From: Rhodococcus sp. HM1 | GTDB taxonomy: Bacteria; Actinomycetota; Actinomycetes; Mycobacteriales; Mycobacteriaceae | Length of the DNA: 64,000 bases | NCBI RefSeq assembly: GCF_023218075.1 | Contig: NZ_JALPTB010000002.1 | Coordinates: 62,001 to 126,000, forward strand | Direction: 5' to 3' | Shown here: positions 1 to 9,148 of the stretch, piece after piece | Layout: every line of letters begins with the position of its first letter | Position numbering within the stretch: the stretch's first letter is position 1 | Made by a program: the position numbers and the translations under genes | The notes under the pieces: model-generated | What the model was told of the DNA's origin: nothing | The model's database searches: none | Seen by the model: the letters and a program-made list of their open reading frames with translations, nothing else

Positions 1-443
1 CCCCGCTCAGCGACGGTGTGGGGGAGTGGTTGATGTATGCGACGCTCCCCGCGATCGCGATCGCCACCATCAGCCTCGCCGAGCTCGCCCGGCAGGCGCG
101 CGGCGCCATGATCGACGCGCTCGAGCAGGACTACATCCGCACGGCCCGAGCCAAGGGTCTGAGCAAGATGGCACTCGTCTGCAAACATGCTGCGAAGAAC
201 GCAGCGGTCCCGTACATCACGGTGCTGGGACTGAACGTCGGCCGCGTCGTCGGCGCGGCGGTGATCATCGAGGCAATCTTCAACATCCAGGGATTCGGCC
301 AGCTCGGCGTCACCGCGGTCATCAACCGTGACATCCCGACCATGCAGGGTGTGGTCCTGGTCAGCGGCGTGATCGTCCTGCTCGTCACCCTGCTCGTCGA
401 CATCTCGTACGGCTACCTGAACCCGAGGATCCGAAACAAATGA
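1..443 (+). CDS. ABC transporter permease, DppB-type (5' partial)
   Basis: This is the C-terminal part of an inner-membrane permease of the dipeptide/oligopeptide/nickel ABC importer family. The reading frame is open from the window edge, so the true start lies upstream. The EAA-loop region that docks on the ATPase is visible as DYIRTARAKGLSKM, followed by an HAAKNA segment and hydrophobic stretches (VGAAVIIEAIF, GVVLVSGVIVLLVTLL). The stop overlaps the next gene by ATGA, showing translational coupling in a permease-permease-ATPase-ATPase order. Family assignment is secure. The substrate is not, because such importers also carry non-peptide ligands, and the catabolic neighbours suggest a carboxylic acid or related compound rather than a peptide (inference). 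Confidence 0.93.
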   Translation, partial: PLSDGVGEWLMYATLPAIAIATISLAELARQARGAMIDALEQDYIRTARAKGLSKMALVCKHAAKNAAVPYITVLGLNVGRVVGAAVIIEAIFNIQGFGQLGVTAVINRDIPTMQGVVLVSGVIVLLVTLLVDISYGYLNPRIRNK

Positions 444-1330
444 CCACTACAGTGACGAACGCGAGAAGCGTCAAGACGCTGTTCTCGTACACTCCGGGCC
501 GCACGATGAAGCGGCTTCTGCAGGATCGTGTGGGGATGTTCTGCCTCGTCGGGCTGACATTCCTGGTGCTCGTCGGCGTTGTGGCGCAATTCTGGACGCC
601 GAAGGATCCGGCGGCGCAGAGCCTGCTGAATCGACTCGAAAGCCCCAGCAGTGAATACTGGCTCGGTACCGATGCGGTCGGGCGCGACATCCTGAGTCGG
701 CTCATGGTCGCCACCGGAGTCGACCTGGCCGCGGCCGCACTCGCTGTGGGTATCGGCATCGTCGTCGGGGCGAGCCTGGGCCTGATGGCCGGCTACCTCG
801 GCGGTCTGCTCGATTCCGTCACCAGCCGGGTGTCCGATGTGTTGTTGTCGCTGCCGCCGCTGCTCTTCGCAGTGGCGATCGTCGGAGCCCTCGGACCGAG
901 TCTGACGAACGCAATGATCGCGATCGGCGTGCTTCTCGCCCCTCGATTCTTCCGCCTGGTGAGGGTCAGCACCCGGGAAATCGTCAACGAGGACTACGTG
1001 GAAGCCGCCCGCTCGGGCGGTGCCGGGCCGATCCGAATCATGACGCGTCACGTGGCACCGAACATCATCTCCCCGCTGTTGATCCAGATCTCCTTCGGCG
1101 CCTCCGTCGCGATCGTCGCCGAGTCCGGCCTGAGCTTCCTCGGGCTGGGTGTCCAACCACCGACGGCCAGTTGGGGGTCGATGGTGAAGGAAGGATTCGA
1201 CAATCTTGCAATCAACGGCTGGACCATCATTCCGTCCAGTGTCGTGATCGTCGTCACGATCCTGATGTTGTCGCTGTTCGGCGACAGTCTGCGGGATGCA
1301 GTCGGAAGCCAGGGCGGGAGCAAGGCATGA
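440..1330 (+). CDS. ABC transporter permease, DppC-type
   Basis: Second membrane permease of the importer, 296 aa, the usual length for DppC/OppC proteins. The N-terminal segment holds the first membrane helix (MFCLVGLTFLVLVGVVAQFW). The conserved DAVGRDILSRL motif follows, and the EAA loop appears as NEDYVEAARSGGAGP, then the typical ESGLSFLGLGVQPPTASWG motif. The start ATG overlaps the stop of the upstream permease (ATGA) and the stop overlaps the ATPase start in the same way. All four transporter genes are therefore probably translated from one mRNA. It would form the heterodimeric channel with the upstream permease. Confidence 0.95.
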   Translation: MTTTVTNARSVKTLFSYTPGRTMKRLLQDRVGMFCLVGLTFLVLVGVVAQFWTPKDPAAQSLLNRLESPSSEYWLGTDAVGRDILSRLMVATGVDLAAAALAVGIGIVVGASLGLMAGYLGGLLDSVTSRVSDVLLSLPPLLFAVAIVGALGPSLTNAMIAIGVLLAPRFFRLVRVSTREIVNEDYVEAARSGGAGPIRIMTRHVAPNIISPLLIQISFGASVAIVAESGLSFLGLGVQPPTASWGSMVKEGFDNLAINGWTIIPSSVVIVVTILMLSLFGDSLRDAVGSQGGSKA

Positions 1331-2349
1331 CCATCACCACGGAAAAGGCACTCGAGCAGGACGTCGTCCTGAAGGTCGACGACCTGTGTGTCGACTTCAA
1401 GACCCCGGACCACGGGTGGACCCGCATCGTCGACAACGTCGCCTTCAGCGTCCGCAAGGGCGAAACATTGGGGCTGGTCGGTGAATCCGGGTCCGGCAAG
1501 ACGGTCACGTCCCTCGCCATCATGCACCTGCTGGCGCGTAATGCCCGCGTCTCCGGTTCTGTCGTCGTCAATGACCGGGATCTCAATGCGTTGCCGGAGA
1601 AACAGCTCGACGAGGTGCGAGGCTCCGAGGTCGCGATGATCTTCCAGGAGCCGCGGCGCAGTCTCAATCCGGCGTTCACAGTGGGCGATCAGGTCGCCGA
1701 GGCGGTACGTCGGCACCGCAAGTGCTCGAGAAAGGACGCGTGGGCGCGCGCGGTCGAACTGTTCGACCGGGTCGGGATTCCGGAGCCGGCGAAGCGTGCA
1801 CACGCCTATCCGCACGAGTTCAGTGGGGGCATGTGCCAGCGTGTCATGCTGGCGATGGCACTGTCGTGCGATCCGGATGTGCTCATCGCGGACGAACCCA
1901 CCACGGCTCTGGATGTGACCGTGCAGCGGCAGGTGCTCGGCCTGATCCACGAACTGCAGCTCGAACTGGGCCTCGGCGTATTGCTGATCACTCACGATCT
2001 GAGCGTTGTCGCCGAGGTGTGTGACCGGGCCGCGGTGATGTACGCGGGCCGGATCGTCGAGGACGCGCCGATCCTCGAACTGTTCGACAACCCGGGTCAT
2101 CCCTATACCGCTGGTCTACTACACGCAATGCCCGACCCGGTCAGGCATGCCGAGAAGATGGGCGTCATCCCGGGCCGTGTGCCACCGCCGCACGAATTCG
2201 TGGAGTCCTGCCGATTCGCGCCCCGCTGCCCGTATGCCCGGGAGGAGTGCACGTCGGGTTACATCCCGTTGTCGACCGTCGGAACCGACCATCTCGTCCG
2301 CTGCGTCCGCACCGACGAGATTTCGCTGGAGGACGCTTTCTATGCCTGA
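1327..2349 (+). CDS. ABC transporter ATP-binding protein, DppD/OppD-type
   Basis: Cytoplasmic ATPase of about 340 aa that powers the importer. Walker A is GESGSGKT at residues 52-59, the signature loop reads FSGGM rather than LSGGQ, and Walker B is VLIADEPTTALD. The C-terminal OppD/DppD extension is present with its cysteine-rich segment (CRFAPRCPYAREEC), which binds an iron-sulfur cluster in some family members. An in-frame upstream extension to 1171 exists, but the ATG at 1327 overlapping the previous stop by ATGA is the natural coupled start. The gene overlaps the next ATPase by 8 bases. Confidence 0.95.
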   Translation: MTITTEKALEQDVVLKVDDLCVDFKTPDHGWTRIVDNVAFSVRKGETLGLVGESGSGKTVTSLAIMHLLARNARVSGSVVVNDRDLNALPEKQLDEVRGSEVAMIFQEPRRSLNPAFTVGDQVAEAVRRHRKCSRKDAWARAVELFDRVGIPEPAKRAHAYPHEFSGGMCQRVMLAMALSCDPDVLIADEPTTALDVTVQRQVLGLIHELQLELGLGVLLITHDLSVVAEVCDRAAVMYAGRIVEDAPILELFDNPGHPYTAGLLHAMPDPVRHAEKMGVIPGRVPPPHEFVESCRFAPRCPYAREECTSGYIPLSTVGTDHLVRCVRTDEISLEDAFYA

Positions 2350-3229
2350 CACGACCGCAACTGCTGCACGTACCGACACCCGGCAGAACACAGGCGATCC
2401 GGCTCTGATCATCGAGGGTCTGACCAAATCGTATCCGGCAAGACGCAATTTGATCGGACGCGTCACCGAGACCGTCGACGCGGTGCGTGGGGTGAGCCTC
2501 GAGGTTCGACGCGGCGAGACGCTCGCGCTCGTCGGCGAGTCCGGTGCCGGCAAGTCGACGGTGGGACGTCTCGCGCTGCGGTTGATCGAGCCGGACGCCG
2601 GGACGATCAAAGTGCTCGGCGAAGACATCACGGCAATGGGACGGTCGGATCTGCGCAAGGTCCGGGGCCGGGCGACGATGATCTTCCAGGACCCGTTCAA
2701 GTCGCTCAATCCCCGTGCACCGATCCGGTATTCGATCGCCGAGCCCATGTTCTCGCAGGGGGGTTACAGTGCCGCGGATCGCGACAAGCGGGTCGCCGCG
2801 CTGCTCGACAGGGTCGGGCTGACCGCGCATCACCTCGATCGCTATCCGTACGAGATGTCGGGTGGTCAGCTCCAGCGTGTCGCCATCGCCCGTGCGCTGG
2901 TGACCGACCCGGAGATCGTGGTGTGCGACGAGCCGGTCGCGGCGCTGGACATGTCCATCCGATCGCACGTCGTCAACCTGCTGCGCGAACTGCAGAAAGA
3001 GCGAAACCTCGCTTATCTGTTCATCTCTCACGACATGTCCCTCGTGCGGGTCATCGCGGATCGCATCGCGGTCATGAAGCGTGGCGAGATCATCGAGTGC
3101 AACGACGCAGCCACGCTGTTCGCCGATCCCACACACGAATACAGTCGCACGCTGTTGTCGGCGATTCCGGCCGCTCATCCGAGTCTTCGCACCTTCCGGC
3201 CCGCGCCGGCCGGCCGGACGGTGGGGTAG
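2342..3229 (+). CDS. ABC transporter ATP-binding protein, DppF/OppF-type
   Basis: Second ATPase subunit, about 295 aa. It has Walker A GESGAGKS near residues 65-72, a canonical MSGGQ signature, Walker B VVCDEPVAALD and an H-loop SHDMS. Most of the C-terminal oligopeptide-transporter extension is missing, including the cysteine cluster seen in its partner, so the heterodimer is asymmetric. ATG at 2342 is chosen because it sits just inside the 3' end of the upstream ATPase gene. The longer in-frame reading from 2147 lies wholly within that gene. The MaoC-like gene follows after only 6 bases, so import and hydration genes share a transcript. Confidence 0.95.
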   Translation: MPDTTATAARTDTRQNTGDPALIIEGLTKSYPARRNLIGRVTETVDAVRGVSLEVRRGETLALVGESGAGKSTVGRLALRLIEPDAGTIKVLGEDITAMGRSDLRKVRGRATMIFQDPFKSLNPRAPIRYSIAEPMFSQGGYSAADRDKRVAALLDRVGLTAHHLDRYPYEMSGGQLQRVAIARALVTDPEIVVCDEPVAALDMSIRSHVVNLLRELQKERNLAYLFISHDMSLVRVIADRIAVMKRGEIIECNDAATLFADPTHEYSRTLLSAIPAAHPSLRTFRPAPAGRTVG

Positions 3230-3235
3230 GCGACC

Positions 3236-3673
3236 ATGGCAGTGATGCCGATCGAACGTGGCAAGATCCGTGAGTACGCTGCGGCGACGGGCGCCTCCCG
3301 CGCCGAGTACCTGGACGACCCGTCCGCCCCGATACCGCCGACCTTCCTCGCCACAGTCGTGTTCTGGGACAATCTGTCGCGGGTCTTCGATCTCCCCGAA
3401 ACCCGTGCAGGATGCGCGGCAATCGGAGTCGTTCCCGATGTCCGCCGACTCCTGTCGCTCGAGCAGGAGTACGTCTTCCACGGCGATATCCTCCACGCCG
3501 GTGAGACGGTGACGACGCAACTGGGGCTCGACTCCGTCGAATTGAAGGAAGGGCGGTCGGGATCGATGGCACTGGTGCACTTCACCGTGAGCTTCACCGA
3601 CACGGATGGTCGACTCAGGGCTGAATGTTATTACACTTCTGCCTTTCTCAATCCGATCGGAGGTGGGGAGTGA
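3236..3673 (+). CDS. MaoC/FAS1-type dehydratase N-domain protein
   Basis: A 145-aa single-hotdog protein resembling the N-terminal non-catalytic half of MaoC-type (R)-enoyl-CoA hydratases (FAS1-like dehydratase region), with PIPPTFLATVVFW and EQEYVFHGDILHAGETV typical of that half. It lacks the catalytic Asp/His signature. It overlaps the following catalytic MaoC gene by GTGA. In actinobacteria such small pairs form heteromeric hydratases, for example HtdX/Y-type or the steroid side-chain hydratase ChsH1-ChsH2 (established knowledge). A heteromer of these two products is therefore likely. It probably hydrates a bulky or branched enoyl-CoA made from the imported substrate (inference). Confidence 0.85.
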   Translation: MAVMPIERGKIREYAAATGASRAEYLDDPSAPIPPTFLATVVFWDNLSRVFDLPETRAGCAAIGVVPDVRRLLSLEQEYVFHGDILHAGETVTTQLGLDSVELKEGRSGSMALVHFTVSFTDTDGRLRAECYYTSAFLNPIGGGE

Positions 3674-4089
3674 CTGCTTCGAGTGTGGGTGTCCAGCCAG
3701 GACAGACCTTTCCTCCACGCAAGTTCGGGCCCATTTCCATGACGGACGTGGTGCGGTATCAGGGTGCGAGTGGGGATCTGAACCCGATGCACCACGACGA
3801 CGAAATGGCTCGGGCGGCGGGGTATCCCGCGTCGTTCAGTGTCGGCATGCTCGGTGCCGGATATCTGGCTGCCTACTGCACGGAGCTCTTCGGGGTCCGT
3901 ACGGTGAGGCGATTCCGGACTCGATTCCGCAAGGTCGTCTATCGCGGTGAGGTGCTCACCGCGCGAGCTGTAGTCCGTGGGATCCGGCGGAGTGGGGACA
4001 CCGCATGTGTCGAACTCGGTCTCGAACTCGTCGATTCTACCGGCGCGGTCGTGGTGGACGGCTCGGCCGAGTTTCTCGCAGAGTCGTAA
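3670..4089 (+). CDS. MaoC-type enoyl-CoA hydratase catalytic subunit
   Basis: A 139-aa hotdog protein with the hydratase-2 signature: SGDLNPMHHDDEMARAAGY places the catalytic Asp at residue 36 and His at residue 41. It should add water to a trans-2-enoyl-CoA giving an (R)-3-hydroxyacyl-CoA. GTG at 3670 overlapping the previous stop is preferred over the longer reading from 3625, whose first 15 residues lie inside the upstream gene and look unrelated. It is the last gene of the transporter operon. About 190 bases without a recognisable gene separate it from the binding-protein gene. Confidence 0.88.
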   Translation: MTASSVGVQPGQTFPPRKFGPISMTDVVRYQGASGDLNPMHHDDEMARAAGYPASFSVGMLGAGYLAAYCTELFGVRTVRRFRTRFRKVVYRGEVLTARAVVRGIRRSGDTACVELGLELVDSTGAVVVDGSAEFLAES

Positions 4090-4279
4090 AACGACTGTAG
4101 GAAAACAATGTTGGCGGACGAGATTGCAGTCTCGAGATTGTGATGTGGGCCACCACAAAGTAGTGTCCGTGTTGTAGGTCATATCCCCTCGGGTGTCGTC
4201 TTTGCCTGCAGTCCCTCTCCGCGCCGTCAGGCAGTAGCCGTGCTCCGGTGTTCGAACCCGATCCGTGAAAGGACATTCC

Positions 4280-5836
4280 ATGTTCCGAAGTCGCTGGGCA
4301 GTCACCGCGGTTGCGTGTTTGGCTGTCGCCGCTCTGGTTTCGTCGTGTGGTAGCTCCGGCGCCTCCTCCGATGCAGGGCAGGGAGCGGTCGACACGAACG
4401 CCACCCTGTCGGTCGGCTGGACGCAGGCGGTCAGCACGCTCGATCCGCACATGGCCACCTCCGAAATCGCATCGTTCCGTTTCGGACTCAACAACGTCTA
4501 CGACCGGCTGTTCACCGTCGATCACGACGGTGTAACCAAGGGCATGCTGGTCACCGACTGGTCCTACAACGGCGACGGCACACAGCTCGTGTTCCATCTC
4601 CGCGAGGACGCATCGTTCCGGGACGGCACGCCGCTCGACGCCGTCGTCGTGAAGAAGAACCTCGATCGCGCGCGCACTCTCGAGTCGCCGGTGGTCAAGC
4701 GCTCGCTGTCGGCGATCGCCGAGGTGACCGCTACGGGGCCGTACGAGGTCACTGTCACTCTCGCGAAGCCCACCGACCAGATGCCGTACCTGCTCGCCGG
4801 GCCCGCCGGCCTGATCATGAACCCACCCCTGTTCGAGGCCGGTGACCCCGGTACGACGGCGGACGGATCCGGCGCCTACAGCGTGGAATCGTGGGCTCCG
4901 AACGAGAAGCTTGTCCTGGTGCGCGACCGCGACGACTACTGGGACGCCGACGCCGCCAAGCCGGCTCGCATCGAACACACGGCAATTCCGGACTTCCAGG
5001 CATTCACCAACGCCGTCGCCGGTGGTCAGATCGACATCGGACAGTTCCAGCCGGGCAACATCGCAGCAGTGGAAGGTCGGGACGGCCTCGTCACGGTTCC
5101 GGTGGCGCACGGTGTCGGTATGGAACTCGCCATCAACCGCAATGCGAAGCCGCTCGACGACCTGCGGGTGCGACAGGCCCTCAATCACGCGATCGATCGG
5201 GAGACGATCACAGAGGCTCTGTACCCGGGGTCCCGCGTGCGGTGGCAATTCGTGCCCCAAGGGCTGTCCGGGTTCGACGAGAGCCTCGAGGACATCTACC
5301 CGTACGATCCCGAGAAGGCCAAGGCGCTGCTTGCGGAGGCTGGTTATCCGGACGGCATCGATCTCGGGGAGATCGCGGTGTCGTCGGCGACGACACCGGG
5401 CCTGGTCGACGTCGTGCAGGAGCAGTTCGCTGCCGTGGGTGTCCGGTTCCAGCCCCGTGTGCTCGACGGCGTCGAGGTGTACACCCAGTTCGCGTCCGGT
5501 CGTTATCCGCTTCTCGTCGGGTTCTCCTCGGCAGGAATCAGTTTCGCGGCCGGCCTCAATACGCGAATCGGGCCGACCCAGAACCCGGCGGGCACGACCC
5601 CGGAGTACGACGCATTGATCGCCGACGTGACGGATTCGCGACGCACCGAGGACGAGCGCACTGCCAGCAAGGTCGAGCTGAACAAGTACCTCACCGAGCA
5701 GGCCTGGGGTGTCCCGATCGTGTGGATCACCTACCCGTGGGTGATGAGTGACAAGGTCGGCAACTTCAGTACGGACATGGACTACGCGACGACCTGGGGG
5801 CCGTACGACCTTCGTGACCTTGCGATCACCGAATGA
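4280..5836 (+). CDS. ABC transporter substrate-binding lipoprotein
   Basis: Extracytoplasmic solute-binding protein family 5 (peptide/nickel type), 518 aa. The N-terminus is a lipoprotein signal with a hydrophobic core and lipobox ending in Cys23 (LVSSC). ATG at 4280 is preferred to the GTG at 4265 because GAAAGGA lies just upstream. Family features include STLDPHMATSE, the YDRLFTVD segment, LREDASFRDGTPLDA and the late RQALNHAIDRETI region. It is very similar to the proteins at 44316 and 9149, which share DPHMATSE, VLVRDRDDYWD-like and SDKVGNFSTDMDY segments. It presumably feeds the ABC transporter at 1-3229. A strong terminator follows it. Confidence 0.95.
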   Translation: MFRSRWAVTAVACLAVAALVSSCGSSGASSDAGQGAVDTNATLSVGWTQAVSTLDPHMATSEIASFRFGLNNVYDRLFTVDHDGVTKGMLVTDWSYNGDGTQLVFHLREDASFRDGTPLDAVVVKKNLDRARTLESPVVKRSLSAIAEVTATGPYEVTVTLAKPTDQMPYLLAGPAGLIMNPPLFEAGDPGTTADGSGAYSVESWAPNEKLVLVRDRDDYWDADAAKPARIEHTAIPDFQAFTNAVAGGQIDIGQFQPGNIAAVEGRDGLVTVPVAHGVGMELAINRNAKPLDDLRVRQALNHAIDRETITEALYPGSRVRWQFVPQGLSGFDESLEDIYPYDPEKAKALLAEAGYPDGIDLGEIAVSSATTPGLVDVVQEQFAAVGVRFQPRVLDGVEVYTQFASGRYPLLVGFSSAGISFAAGLNTRIGPTQNPAGTTPEYDALIADVTDSRRTEDERTASKVELNKYLTEQAWGVPIVWITYPWVMSDKVGNFSTDMDYATTWGPYDLRDLAITE

Positions 5837-5850
5837 CAAAGTAGCATCGA

Positions 5851-5888
5851 GCCCGCGCCGCCCACCGAAACCGGTGGGCGGCGCGGGC
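5851..5888 (+). terminator. Rho-independent terminator after binding-protein gene
   Basis: A perfect 16-bp GC-rich stem (5851-5866 paired with 5873-5888) with a 6-base loop, followed by a short T run (TTTCG). It begins 15 bases after the binding-protein stop and ends 19 bases before the SDR start, so it should separate the two units or attenuate read-through. Confidence 0.85.
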
Positions 5889-5907
5889 TTTCGAAGGAGA
5901 GGCGGAC

Positions 5908-6765
5908 ATGGCTGGTATGACCGTGGACCTGACCGGACAGGTCGCGCTGGTGACAGGCGGTGGCGGCGGGATCGGGCGGGGGATCGCGCTGGCGCTCGCC
6001 GAGGCCGGGGCGGACATCGTCCTCGCCGAGGTCGATCCACAGCGTGCAGAGCAGACCGCCGGGCTGATCCGTGAGCGCGACCGCAAGGTGCTGGCGGTGC
6101 AGACCGACGTGATGGACACCGAACAGGTCCGTAGTGCCGTCGAACGTGCCGACCGCGAATTCGGACGCCTCGACATCCTGGTCAACAACGCCGGCGGTGT
6201 TCGCGGTGGAGCGTTCGCCGAGCAGAGCGAGCGCAGTTGGCGGCGGCACATCGACATCAACCTGGTCAGCATGCTCGCAGCGACCTCGGCCGCTGTTCCG
6301 CTCATGAGGCGCGGTGCCGCGGGCGGCTCGATCGTCAACGTCAGCAGCATCGAGGGAACCCGGGCCGCACCGAACTTCGCCGTGTATGCCGCGTGCAAGG
6401 CGGGCATGCTCAGCTTCACCCGCACAATGGCGTTGGAGTTGGCCGCGGACGGTATCCGCGTCAATGCGATCACGCCCGATCAGACCGTGACGCCCGGCAA
6501 CCACGGGCAGCGCACCGGACCGATCGACGAAGCCGCCTACCTGGTCCGGGAGCCGGCACTTCAGGATGCGATGGACCGGTACATTCCGGTCGGACGCGAA
6601 GGAGACATCTCCGAATGCGGTGCGGCTGTGGCATTCCTGTGCTCACCCCTCGCGTCGTACATCACGGGTGCGACTCTTCCCGTGGATGGTGGAACGTGGG
6701 CTGCGTCGGGCTGGTCGCGGGGGACCGAAGGTACGTGGAACCTGGGAGACTTTCCTGTCGGTTGA
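5908..6765 (+). CDS. SDR family oxidoreductase
   Basis: A 285-aa short-chain dehydrogenase. The Rossmann nucleotide motif TGGGGGIG is at residues 16-23, NNAGG lies near residue 95, and the catalytic Ser and YAACK pair follow IVNVSS. A family-typical C-terminal substrate loop is longer than in minimal SDRs. The start is supported by GGAGAGG 8-10 bases upstream. Likely role: NAD(P)-dependent oxidation of a hydroxyl (for example a 3-hydroxyacyl-CoA) or reduction of a ketone. The substrate is unknown. Downstream DNA is decayed, so this is the last intact gene before the mobile-element block. Confidence 0.9.
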   Translation: MAGMTVDLTGQVALVTGGGGGIGRGIALALAEAGADIVLAEVDPQRAEQTAGLIRERDRKVLAVQTDVMDTEQVRSAVERADREFGRLDILVNNAGGVRGGAFAEQSERSWRRHIDINLVSMLAATSAAVPLMRRGAAGGSIVNVSSIEGTRAAPNFAVYAACKAGMLSFTRTMALELAADGIRVNAITPDQTVTPGNHGQRTGPIDEAAYLVREPALQDAMDRYIPVGREGDISECGAAVAFLCSPLASYITGATLPVDGGTWAASGWSRGTEGTWNLGDFPVG

Positions 6766-7479
6766 GGAGTCGAACTGATACAGCTGCAGGCATTTTGGGA
6801 ACTTCAGTAGTTCCGGAATTGGTGGATGTTCACTGAAGTGTGGCATTCCTCCGAGCGCCGAGGTCTGATTGTGCAGATTCGCGGACGACAACGGTGACCG
6901 GAATCGATTTCTCTTCGATTGGTCGAGGCCTTCCATCGAGTGCTGCTGCAACGGTTCCCATGGCCGGGCCGGATCGAGAGATCATCGCAGGCCTCGGAAA
7001 CTCCAATCCCATCCAGACCGAAGGCTGGCATGGGCGCCCGTGGGATGCACCGTACTGGCGTATGCGCGACTACGTGGCCATCATGCGGAAAGCGTTTCAC
7101 GGTGAATCGGTCGAACACGAAGGCAGAGCCATCGCGATCCCGTACCGAGCACCCGGTGAAGAGCCGAAGTACCCCCGAGCAGGCCCCTCCTTGAAACCGA
7201 TCCCGGCATTCCCATCCTGTTCGGCGGTGGTACCGAACTGATGCTCACGCACGCCGCAGATATCGCCGACGGTCTGCTCACGAACGGGAGTTGGGCACCA
7301 GGAGTGATGGACGTCTACCGACCCATGCTCGAAAAAGGATTCGCCAAACGGAAAACTCCGATGACAATCGAGAACGTTCCGATCTGGGCCCACGTCGATG
7401 TCCTGGTGACCGACGATATCAAGGGCGGGTTCGCCGAATTCAAGGAATATGCCGCCCGCTACGTCGGGGGCTATGGCGG

Positions 7480-8777
7480 CAGGGCCCCGGCAAAGTCGTG
7501 AGTGATGCGCGATGAGCTGCGGTTTCGGGTGGGATGACGCCGGATCGAGGGGCGCAGATCAGGGCGGGCACGACCGTCTCGGCGATGATTCAAGTTCCTA
7601 CACCAGCACCACAACCAGGAACGAGTCGTGCCCGCAGTCCCATCTTCTCCCATGCCCACCCGAGTGTCCGACACCGGGATCCTCGAGGTACTCGGTCAGG
7701 TACCCGATCCACGAGCCCGGCGCGGGGTCCGGCACCGGCTCACCGCAATCCTGGCCGTGACACTGGCTGCGGTGTGCGCCGGTGCGAGATCGTTCACCGC
7801 GATCGCCGAATGGGCCGACGCGCCGGCCGAAGCCCTCGGGAGACTCGGGGTGGCCGCCCCGGTGCCATCTGAGTCGACGATCCGCCGCACACTCGGACGT
7901 GTCGATGCAGCCGTGTTGGACCAGGTCATCGGCGTGTGGGCATGGTTGCGGACCCGGGTGGTCGACGGCCGCCGGGTGATCGCCGTCGACGGCAAAACCC
8001 TGCGCGGGGCGAAGGACACTGCCGGACATCTCACCCATCTGCTCGCGGCGCTCGACCACGGCAGCGGAGTCGTGCTCGGGCAGGTCGAGGTCGGCGCGAA
8101 GACCAACGAGATCCCGCTGATCACCGACCTGCTCGGCATGCTGGACCTCACCGATGTGGTGGTCACCGCGGATGCCTTGCACTGTCAGCGAGCGACCGCC
8201 GAGTACATCGTGGGCCGCGGCGGGCATTACGTGTTCACGGTGAAGAACAACCAGCGTGCTCTACGGAACCTGTTGAAAGCGTTGCCCTGGAATGAAATTC
8301 CGGTCTCCTCGTCGATCGCAGGAGCTGGTCACGGGCGACTCGAACGTCGCACGGTCAAGGCCACCGAAGTCGGTGCCGGACTTGGATTCCCGCACGCGAC
8401 GCAGGTGTTGCAGGTCCGCCGCACCGTCACCCGGAACGGCCGCAAGAGCGTCGAGATCGTCTACCTGATCACCTCGATGCCCATGACTGCCGCAGCTCCG
8501 ACGCAGATCGCGACCTGGATCCGTGGACATTGGGGCATCGAGAACCGGCTCCACTGGGTCCGGGACGTCACCTTCGACGAGGACCGCTCCACCATCCGCA
8601 CCGGCACCGGCCCACAGGTCATGGCTGCCATCCGAAACACTGCCATCAGCATCCTGCGACTGGCCGGCCACACCAGCATCGCCGTGGGATTACGGCACCA
8701 CAGCCGTGACCCACACCGGCCGATCGATCTACTTCATGCCGCCTGACATGCAGCTATGCGACTTTGCCGGGGCCCTG
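7480..8777 (+). mobile_element. ISAs1-family insertion sequence, complete
   Basis: A complete 1,298-bp IS. Perfect 19-bp terminal inverted repeats lie at 7480-7498 (starting CAGGGCCCCGG) and 8759-8777. A perfect 10-bp direct target duplication, gctatggcgg, flanks it at 7470-7479 and 8778-8787. One intact transposase gene fills the element. Perfect ends and duplication point to a recent insertion that may still be active. Confidence 0.95.
7628..8746 (+). CDS. ISAs1-family DDE transposase
   Basis: A 372-aa transposase with the N-terminal DUF4338/H-repeat-like region (LGQVPDPRARRGVRHRL, ILAVTLAAVCAGARSF) and a DDE catalytic domain: AVDGKTLRG gives the first Asp, VVTADALHCQ the second, and the GHWGIENRLHWVRDVTFDED segment the terminal acidic residue. 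The length matches intact ISAs1 transposases and no frameshift is visible. The GTG start at 7628 opens about 150 bases inside the left inverted repeat. It catalyses cut-and-paste movement of its own element. Confidence 0.95.
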   Translation: MPAVPSSPMPTRVSDTGILEVLGQVPDPRARRGVRHRLTAILAVTLAAVCAGARSFTAIAEWADAPAEALGRLGVAAPVPSESTIRRTLGRVDAAVLDQVIGVWAWLRTRVVDGRRVIAVDGKTLRGAKDTAGHLTHLLAALDHGSGVVLGQVEVGAKTNEIPLITDLLGMLDLTDVVVTADALHCQRATAEYIVGRGGHYVFTVKNNQRALRNLLKALPWNEIPVSSSIAGAGHGRLERRTVKATEVGAGLGFPHATQVLQVRRTVTRNGRKSVEIVYLITSMPMTAAAPTQIATWIRGHWGIENRLHWVRDVTFDEDRSTIRTGTGPQVMAAIRNTAISILRLAGHTSIAVGLRHHSRDPHRPIDLLHAA

Positions 8778-9148
8778 GCTATGGCGGTAAGGGCGGTCTC
8801 CACGACCTGATGTGCTGGCGCGGTTATTCCGAAGTCGCAGATCGGGTCGTCGAGCTTTACCAGGCCGGTTTCATCGCTGAGGCCGAAGCTGCTATCCCGG
8901 ACGAATACATCGACGAATGCTGGCTGGTCGGCCCGCTTCCTCGAATCGTCGCACGCTGGCGATCCAAGTGGATCAACGATGGATGCAACCTCATCGTGCG
9001 TACCGACAACTGGCCTTCTGCGAAACCGTCGGACAACGCCGTCTACGAACCGTTGTTGCGAGCCCTTCGCGACTGACCTGCGTGAATCGTTCGCGCGCTT
9101 CACTTTTCGGCATCGTATTCCAAAGGCCTCGATCGCACAGGAGACAAT

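Larger units (their letters stand above)
6885..9076 (+). pseudogene. Flavin-dependent (luciferase-like) oxidoreductase relic, split by ISAs1
   Basis: Fragments of an LLM-class (F420 or FMN dependent) oxidoreductase. Part 1 (about 6885-7185) reads GLGNSNPIQTEGWHGRPWD and MRDYVAIMRKAFHGE. A frameshift near 7185-7196 moves the frame to part 2 (to 7479: IPILFGGGTELMLTHAADIADG). After the ISAs1 insertion, part 3 (8778-9076) continues exactly in frame with KGGLHDLMCWRGYSEVADRV through to a stop. The first 90-100 residues of a normal family member are missing or unrecognisable. Removing the IS plus one copy of the target duplication restores the VGGYGGKGG junction. The frameshift and missing 5' end mean it was probably dead before, or independently of, the IS. 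Confidence 0.85.

Noticed and set aside
4037-6040. Long minus-strand open frame (667 codons) opposite the binding-protein gene
   Set aside because: A GC-rich shadow of the clear lipoprotein gene on the plus strand, with no family features or RBS.
8756-9076. A separate small gene of about 106 codons after the ISAs1 element
   Set aside because: It is the C-terminal part of the interrupted flavin-dependent oxidoreductase, in the same frame as the part before the IS.
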